Part shown: one piece after another, positions 58,211 through 64,000 of the stretch | Layout: every line of letters starts with the position of its first letter | Numbering within the stretch: the first letter of the stretch is position 1 | DNA from: Symbiodinium natans | Lineage: Eukaryota > Sar > Dinophyceae > Suessiales > Symbiodiniaceae | Assembly: GCA_905221605.1 (NCBI GenBank) | Contig: CAJNDS010002782.1 | Coordinates: 136,001-200,000, forward strand | DNA length: 64,000 nucleotides | Direction: 5' to 3' | Notes under the pieces: model-generated | Seen by the model: only the letters and a program-made list of their open reading frames with translations | The model's database searches: none | What the model was told of the DNA's origin: nothing | Translations under genes and position numbers: made by a program

Positions 58211-58871
58211 TTGGGCTGCCTAATTATCATGACTACTATCATCGCGAATATAATACCAAATATTGTAATTATTGAGTGAGTGTCTACATCTCTCGTGGCA
58301 CTGCACACCATGGCCGCCTTGGAATGCCTGCTCCTCTCATTTTTCTTATGATCCGCTTGGCAACTTTCGCCACATCTCGGTTTAACGATTACAGAGACAT
58401 GCAGAGACTCTGAAGGCAGAGCCAAGGTCAACCCGGAGGCGAGACAGCCTCCTTGGCCGATGTAGGTGTCGTTCACACTGACGGTGATCTCCTCAATCGC
58501 ACCCACCAGGGCGACCCGGCATGGATTTCAGAAAGTGATGCAGCAGCTGGGGCTTTCAGATCGCCCGAGGTTGTGGCATTAGGAATGGTGTAACAAAGTG
58601 GGGAAGGCCTAGTCTGCTGCACAGTCAGATCCGGAAGGGCGGTACATCCCTGTCTGATTTCACAGGGCGATGGGAGGATCTCTGAATCTTTGGAAGCCAT
58701 GCTGCAATTCAGGAGAACGGGCCCCGACACCTAAGTTCAAGCAAATCTACGTCGACGCTTGGCAAGACACCCACGTGTGTCGTTGTAGCAGACACGCCCG
58801 GGCAAAGGCAAGCTGCAGTGCTGGGATCAGAGCAATTTGCATGATTCTGAGCGCTTGCTGCAGTTGCGAAC

Positions 58872-58985
58872 ATGTCTCAAAAGCGCATCGCTGCTAAGGA
58901 GTCAAAGGGAAGTCGTGTGCAAGCGGATGAGAACACCGATGATGAAGCAGTCCTCACGGATGAAGATGAGCTTGAGCTTGAGTAG
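58872..58985 (+). CDS. terminal acidic exon of the cassette gene
   Basis: An open stretch ending in TAG at 58,983. An ATG at 58,872 would allow a 37-residue peptide, but the content (ADENTDDEAVLTDEDELELE before the stop) matches the acidic exon 10 of earlier units, so it is better read as the last exon of unit F and perhaps of the whole gene. The exact acceptor is not resolved. Confidence 0.45.
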   Translation: MSQKRIAAKESKGSRVQADENTDDEAVLTDEDELELE

Positions 58986-60574
58986 AGTAGACCCCGGAAC
59001 GACGTGTGATCTCCCAGTGGCACTTCTTGGGATTTGATCTTTGCTATGCCATCCAGGATCCTTGGACCTGAAATGATTCAGCATCGTCCGTGTCTTGCCA
59101 TATGTTCGATCAGCTTCATGCCACCGGCGGGAGCTGACGACAGTCTCACTAGTATTTAGTTTAAAGCAAGGCATTGGCAGTTGTTGGCCTTTGTTGTTGT
59201 GTCGGTGTCAGCTGCAGTGCCTTGCCTTGGCACCAGCCATTTCCCGCCCCCCCGCCTTCCCCCTTTCCCCTCTCTGAGAACTTACAAAGATCACAAAATG
59301 AACCGAAGATGTCCGGTCCGGTAAATGGTGCTACCACCTACGGTAGCTGGCAAAATGTGCCAGAGCCAGACAGGATAGCACACCACCGTACAACACACGT
59401 CAGGTGCCTACTGCGAAGTGCGAGGCAAAAGAATGAGAGACCGGCTCTCATCATTCGGAGAGTTACTGTACCATTCTTGCCCCGAAGCTGCTCCCTGTAG
59501 GATCCCCTTGGCTCCCCTCTCGTCTCCGATGCCTGGATCGCAGCTTGCTTAAGTCAATACCAGTACTCGCTTCGCTTTGCGGCCGTTGCCGTGTTGCTAG
59601 ATACTGTAGCTCCTGCTAAAGGTTACAAGCAACAAGTGATCCTTAAAGCATTCGGAGAGCACAGAGCTTGGCAGCTATGAGTGCAAGTCTTACAGCATTC
59701 AGCAAGTGGTAGCAGGTGATTTTGTGCGGCCTCGCTCGCCCGTGCAGAATGCTATGGGGCAGATAAGCCCCTTTCCACAGTGCGGCTGTCCTCCAACGGA
59801 TGGAGGGGAAGGCTGGTCTTGAATTGAATTCAGTGGTTCAGGGGACAACAACATAGCACCTCAGGAAAAGCGAAGTCGTCATCCGAGTGCGGAAACAAAG
59901 GATTTTCATGCCTCTTCCAATTCCGTGAGGCTCTCATTGTGTATCTCGGCTGCTGCGATGCACGGCATCATCTGAACCCGCATCTGCGCAGCCAGACGCC
60001 AGGCGGAGTTAGGTGAGGGATGCAAGCTGCCGTCTCTTAGAGCTGTCCAGTTCCTTAAACTCGCATTCCAGAGTTGACCTGCTGTTGAGGAAGCTCCTCG
60101 ATTGTCGTCTCCCACAGTGTTTGCCGTGACTCAGCGGGAAGCTTGTGCATGTGTGCGTAATGTCAGTTGTGACGGCAACAATTTCTTCCGTGACTTAGCG
60201 AATTTGTGCGGCCGGGCCGGGCCGGGCAGCGCAGGGTCGCAGGGCGTTGCTGCCATTTTGTTGCGCTCTTCTTGCCGGTTTTGTGCGCTGAACGTCCGTT
60301 TTGATCTGGCCGCGTGCTTTGTTTTGTGAGTTTTTTGTGCGCCTGTGTCCTTTTGATCTTGCCGCATGCTCAGGAAGCAAGGTTGGATGAAGACGACTCG
60401 CTTCCAACCATGCAGGTGCCGGGCAGACAGTTATCGTGGTCATCCGTCACCTCGACATGTCAAGCATGAGACATCACAGGACTCTTAATCGTAGGCAAGC
60501 CTCATGAAAGCTTGTCCTCCAGGCACCCTATGGAAGCCCCATAGCATCCGGGCTGCCAGGTCTTCGTCGAGCAG
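58986..60574. other. unassigned sequence downstream of cassette array
   Basis: No repeat of cassette exons and no recognisable protein. GGGCCGGGCCGGGC at 60,213-60,228 is a short GC-rich repeat. Confidence 0.45.
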
Positions 60575-61264
60575 ATGGCCAGCGGAGTACGCCTCGTCTT
60601 GAGCTTGGACGGAGTTGGCCTCGACGTAGATGCCAAGCTGGATCGGGCCTGGGAGACTTTGACGCTGCTCTTCAATGGTGTCGAAAAGACCATCCTCCTA
60701 GGCAGTATACGCCAGGTGTCCGTGTACAAGAACCCTGGCCCGTTTCGCAGATTGGAGCAGTTGGAGGCATCCCACGACTTTGAGCCTTGCTGGGCCGTAC
60801 GTGCTTTGGCCTCGCAGTTACATCGAAGTCGTCTGCAGTTGCCGTTTTTCTGAGCAAAACTTTATCGCCAAGATTTCAACATGAACCTTCTAGACCTGCA
60901 TCAGCATTTTGGATGTCTGCCACCATGCCCCGAAATATGCCCCCTAGCTCAATGAACGTCGGCTGGTGGCAGACCAAAGGCAACTGTTTGTATCTACGAA
61001 AGTGGGTGTAAATTTTTGTGTCAGAAATCTTCGAGGTTGCCTTAGATCAAGATCCCTTGTCGCCCGTTCTAACCTCGACATCTTTCCTACTGAGTTGCTT
61101 TGGGTTCATGGGCCACAGGACTGGAGTTAGAAGATGAGCGGTTCTGCGAGTTCTGCTTCGTGTCTCGAAGCGACGCAAAGTATTTCGGCGCCTGCCTCAA
61201 CGTCCTCGTCGAGGCGGCCAAGCTGGCCCGGTTCAATGCCGCAAAGGGAGATGTGGACCCTTGA
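60575..61264 (+). CDS. two-exon gene, small PH-like protein
   Basis: Exon 1, 60,575-60,800, starts at ATG (MASGVRLVLSLDGVGLDVDA) and ends at GCCGTAC before GTGCTTTG. Exon 2, 61,119-61,264, follows CACAG and ends at TGA. Joined, they give exactly 124 codons (123 residues), in frame across the splice (…CWAVR / LELEDERFCEFCF). Pattern: alternating beta-like segments, then VSVYKNPGPF, then a C-terminal amphipathic helix (DAKYFGACLNVLVEAAKLAR). Beta strands followed by a terminal helix in a protein of this size resemble a pleckstrin-homology fold. The fold is inferred and function unknown. Unlike its neighbours it uses a canonical GT-AG intron. Confidence 0.55.
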
Positions 61265-63597
61265 GTCGCATCTCCTTGCTTTTGGACCTGTTGGATGTTA
61301 GGAAACGCTGGGAACTTTGGGGGAACGCTGAAAACTTCAAGGGTTCAGGAGTTCAGGGTTTCAAGTTTGAGGGCTTGTGCGCCTCACCAGGGAGGTTCAT
61401 GAAACCTAAGGCCTCCGCTGAGGAGGCGGATGCCGCAGCAGGCGCTCTGACAACCCGCTCCGTGGCTCCTGGCCCCCCTCATCCAGCAGCCGAACTGGCG
61501 CAGGCAACGGGATTTTGCATCGAGGCTTGATGTTGCTTAAGCCTTTGTGTGTGTGTGTGTGACATGGTGTGCACCAGCTGACTTCAGGATCCGCAGGCCT
61601 TCATGGCCGCCCTGACCCGCGTATCTTAGCTGCACCGTTGGCCCTTGGCCAGTTCCGATGACTTCTTAGAGACTACGCAGCTTGCATCTTCCTTTGGCCC
61701 CTGCGGCGGTGCAGCCATGGGTACGGTAGTTGTGGCAACTGAACGATTTAATGGCTTGGTGGGTAAGTCTGCTCGCATGCCGTGAAACGAGTCTTTCCTA
61801 GGCACTGGAGGATGGCACAGAGTCCGCAGCACCAGAGTCTCTTGACGCAGAACTGCCATCTGACATCTCTCCGTGACATACCGAGACAGAAAATACGATG
61901 ACCGTGCTATGAGGTTTTTGGGGTGAAGGATTTCGCGTTGGTTATAGTAGGCGAAGACAGGCCCCTTCCATGATTGACTACGTTGTTGTGTTGACTACAT
62001 TGTTGTGTTGACTAGGATTGAATCTGGATCTGCTTCTCAAACCCATTGCCCTGCACACGTGCTGATCACATGTCCAGCATTGGCCAGTGCTTCGTTTGGC
62101 GTGCGTTTGCAAGTCCAAGCCCGCGGTCCCCAGACATGCTCATGGCGGGCATGCTGCCTTCGACGCGACATCGCATGAATCAGACGCACTCTGTTTACAC
62201 TTAGGGCTCAGAGAAACAGCCAAACAACACCTCGACGGCTAGCAAGCATCCGCACCGCTGTCGGCGCCATGGGAGCCGTGTCCTTGGATTCTATAGCTTG
62301 CGTGTTTCCAAAGTATACTTGCCTTTGCCTTGTGACCTACTATGGCCTACTTGCAGGTCGTGGATGCTCCAGGGCACTCTTACTGAGCATGCTAAAGGTT
62401 CCACAAGTCTTCGTGAATCCGAGCTCAGGTGGTGGCCTCCTTCATCTACGGGCGGCCACTTCCAAACTCTGGCCGTCAATATTACATGAGCGAGAGGCAC
62501 TGACGTGAGCCATAAACCTGCACGAAGACATGAATACCATGCAACTGCAGACAGCTTGAAAGAGACTCATAGAGTTTGGGTGGTAGGATGCTAAGCGCTT
62601 TGACGTGGTTAGACAAATTTGGACAGTCAGCACCACACAGGTACCTCAAGGTGTAAGACACCACGCATTGTGTGAGGCTGTATCTGGGCTGGCTCGAGCT
62701 CCTTTGCTGCCCAGAGGCCTTTGTCCTGAAAAGGACTTGCGCGCCGTATCGGCACGTGTGGCATAAACCTCTGAACGTCAATGTGTCGACAACTCAACTG
62801 TCACAGCTCAGACGAAGCTGACCTCGCTGCGGCCAGGTTGCCGGCTGCAATGTCCGCAACTACAAAGAGTCTGATCATCGCGGAGGCCCTGTCGGGTCCT
62901 CAAGGCCTCAGGGGCAGACTCTCCTGTCCACTACCCATGCAATGTAGAAGTGTGTGAATCTCAGCTGTGCAAGGTGACATGTTTCAATGATGATGCAAGT
63001 TGTGGCGAACCATGGCATGACTGAATGCATAGCACATGCTGACGCCCAGTTGGAGTACACAGTCCTCAGGAGCGCCGGGCTCAGCAATACTTCCATGATC
63101 GTCTACGAGCAATTGGATCAATAAGCCTTAAGTTTATTAAGCGCACATGCCAAATCGGATCTTGGTAGAATTGCTTGCTTCGCAGCATTGCAGACTGCGA
63201 ACCAGTCATGCGCCTTTGCCAGGTGTTTCTTATAGCCCCTATGCGCCGGCCTTAGATTGCTAGCATGTGTGGGGCCGGTGGTCACTGCCAAGATTCAAGC
63301 ATGTTGTTTTGCTGCTTACCCTTAGGGAAAGAGACACCTTTGACAAACGTCACGCTTCCCTTCACCGAACGTGGCCTCCTGGTGTTGTGGGAGCATGAAT
63401 TGCTTTTCAGCCTGGTTCATCTCTGTGTGTGCGTGTGTGTGTACGTGTGTCTCTCTCTCTCTGTGTTTCCTGAGTGAGCCCAAAGCTTGGGTAGCTCTTC
63501 AGACGCCTTGAAGAACGAACACAGACAACTAATTGCAAAGCGCGTTTAGCTCGTGCTGCTATTCTGCTGTCTTTGTCTCTTCTAGTGCTGAGAGATC
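61265..63597. other. unassigned sequence
   Basis: One exon-like stretch at 61,400-61,530 reads KASAEEADAAAGALTTRSVA up to a TGA and may belong to another gene. A GT run lies at 61,547-61,561, and TTGTTGTGTTGACTA is repeated at 61,983-62,012. Nothing else can be supported. Confidence 0.35.
63424..63465. repeat. GT then CT dinucleotide repeats
   Basis: GTGTGTGCGTGTGTGTG then CTCTCTCTCTCT. Confidence 0.9.
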
Positions 63598-63813
63598 ATG
63601 CTGCTTGATTTGGCAAGCCCAGACAGCCAAAGGCCCGAAGGTGGTACTGTGTTGAGTTTGCCTCGTTATGTTGCACCAGCGAGTTTGCAGTGCTTGGCCG
63701 TTGTCTTAAAGTTTTCTACCCTCGGTACATCGGAATCTTATCATGCTGCCTTGGTCGATGTTGTGCGGTATGCTAGCGGTGATATTAGGATGCTCTTCGT
63801 TGCATGTCAAGGT
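63598..63813 (+). CDS. possible first exon of an unrecognised gene
   Basis: ATG at 63,598 opens 73 codons (MLLDLASPDSQRPEGGTVLS, then hydrophobic helices and VVRYASGDIRMLFVACQ) ending at a possible donor (CAAGGTTGGT near 63,812). No family recognised; the rest of the gene would lie beyond the window. Confidence 0.3.
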
Positions 63814-64000
63814 TGGTAGAACACTGGTAGAACTCTGCACTTTGTTGCTGTTCTCTTTAGGTTTAGGCCCCATGGGGCCTGTGGGGCTGTGATTCAAGGA
63901 ACGCCGGTGGATGGGATGTTGATGGGGGTTACCCGACGAAGATCGGGCTAGCGTATGCTGTCGGAAGCATTTTAGTCAGAAGCGGACTCTTCGATCACAG

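Overview
The window looks like nuclear DNA of a dinoflagellate (Symbiodinium/Polarella-like). It has spliced-leader remnants, genes made of many tiny exons whose introns mostly begin GC or GA rather than GT, interstitial CCCTAAA/TTTAGGG repeats, long microsatellites, tandem duplication of gene modules in one direction, and retroelements. No bacterial operon structure, CRISPR array or prophage is visible. All calls come from reading the sequence by eye; no database search was possible.

Layout. 1-13.4 kb: repeat-rich, low coding density (GGA, pyrimidine, GGGGA and CTG tracts, telomere-like repeats), with only weak exon candidates. 13.43-15.21 kb: a GC-rich tandem array with one long unit (about 0.97 kb, carrying an open frame) followed by three 271-bp units that share only its head and tail. 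15.6-18.36 kb: an acidic Pro/Glu-rich exon candidate, a TATAATAG array and short repeats.

18,375-27,008: an 8.6-kb non-LTR retrotransposon bounded by an exact 14-bp target-site duplication (18,361-18,374 and 27,009-27,022), with an A-run at its 3' end and the 3' part of the dinoflagellate spliced leader at its 5' end. It encodes a zinc-ribbon/coiled-coil ORF1, an APE-type endonuclease, reverse transcriptase, zinc knuckle and RNase H, then a small ORF and a 408-residue ORF with a protein-kinase-like set of motifs. About 22 copies of a bulged hairpin (CCTC, inner stem, loop, inner stem, one unpaired base, GAGG) lie around and inside its ORFs. Compensatory changes in the inner stem support a real structure. 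This is the strongest candidate for an undescribed system.

27.5-59.0 kb: six head-to-tail repeats (units A-F) of a cassette of about ten small exons. Exons 1-6 join in frame in every unit. They encode a conserved block ending in a probable SH3-like barrel (RARLHEP then DGWVTL), followed by acidic linker exons. A terminal acidic exon with a stop lies at 58,872-58,985, so this may be one gene with a reiterated exon cassette or a tandem gene array. Intron 1 of unit B holds a 5.4-kb foreign segment (about 32.2-37.6 kb) between CTA microsatellites, with an AT-rich block, small tandem duplications and a gene encoding a UIM motif plus an OTU-type protease domain; its introns carry AAGGTGAAAA/TTCACCTTAT termini like introners. 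Another multi-exon gene with telomere-like repeats in its introns lies at 50.9-52.6 kb between units D and E, and a minus-strand copia-like RNase H relic lies near 49.0-49.3 kb. 59-64 kb: a compact two-exon gene (60,575-61,264, 123 residues, PH-like by inference) and otherwise unassigned sequence.
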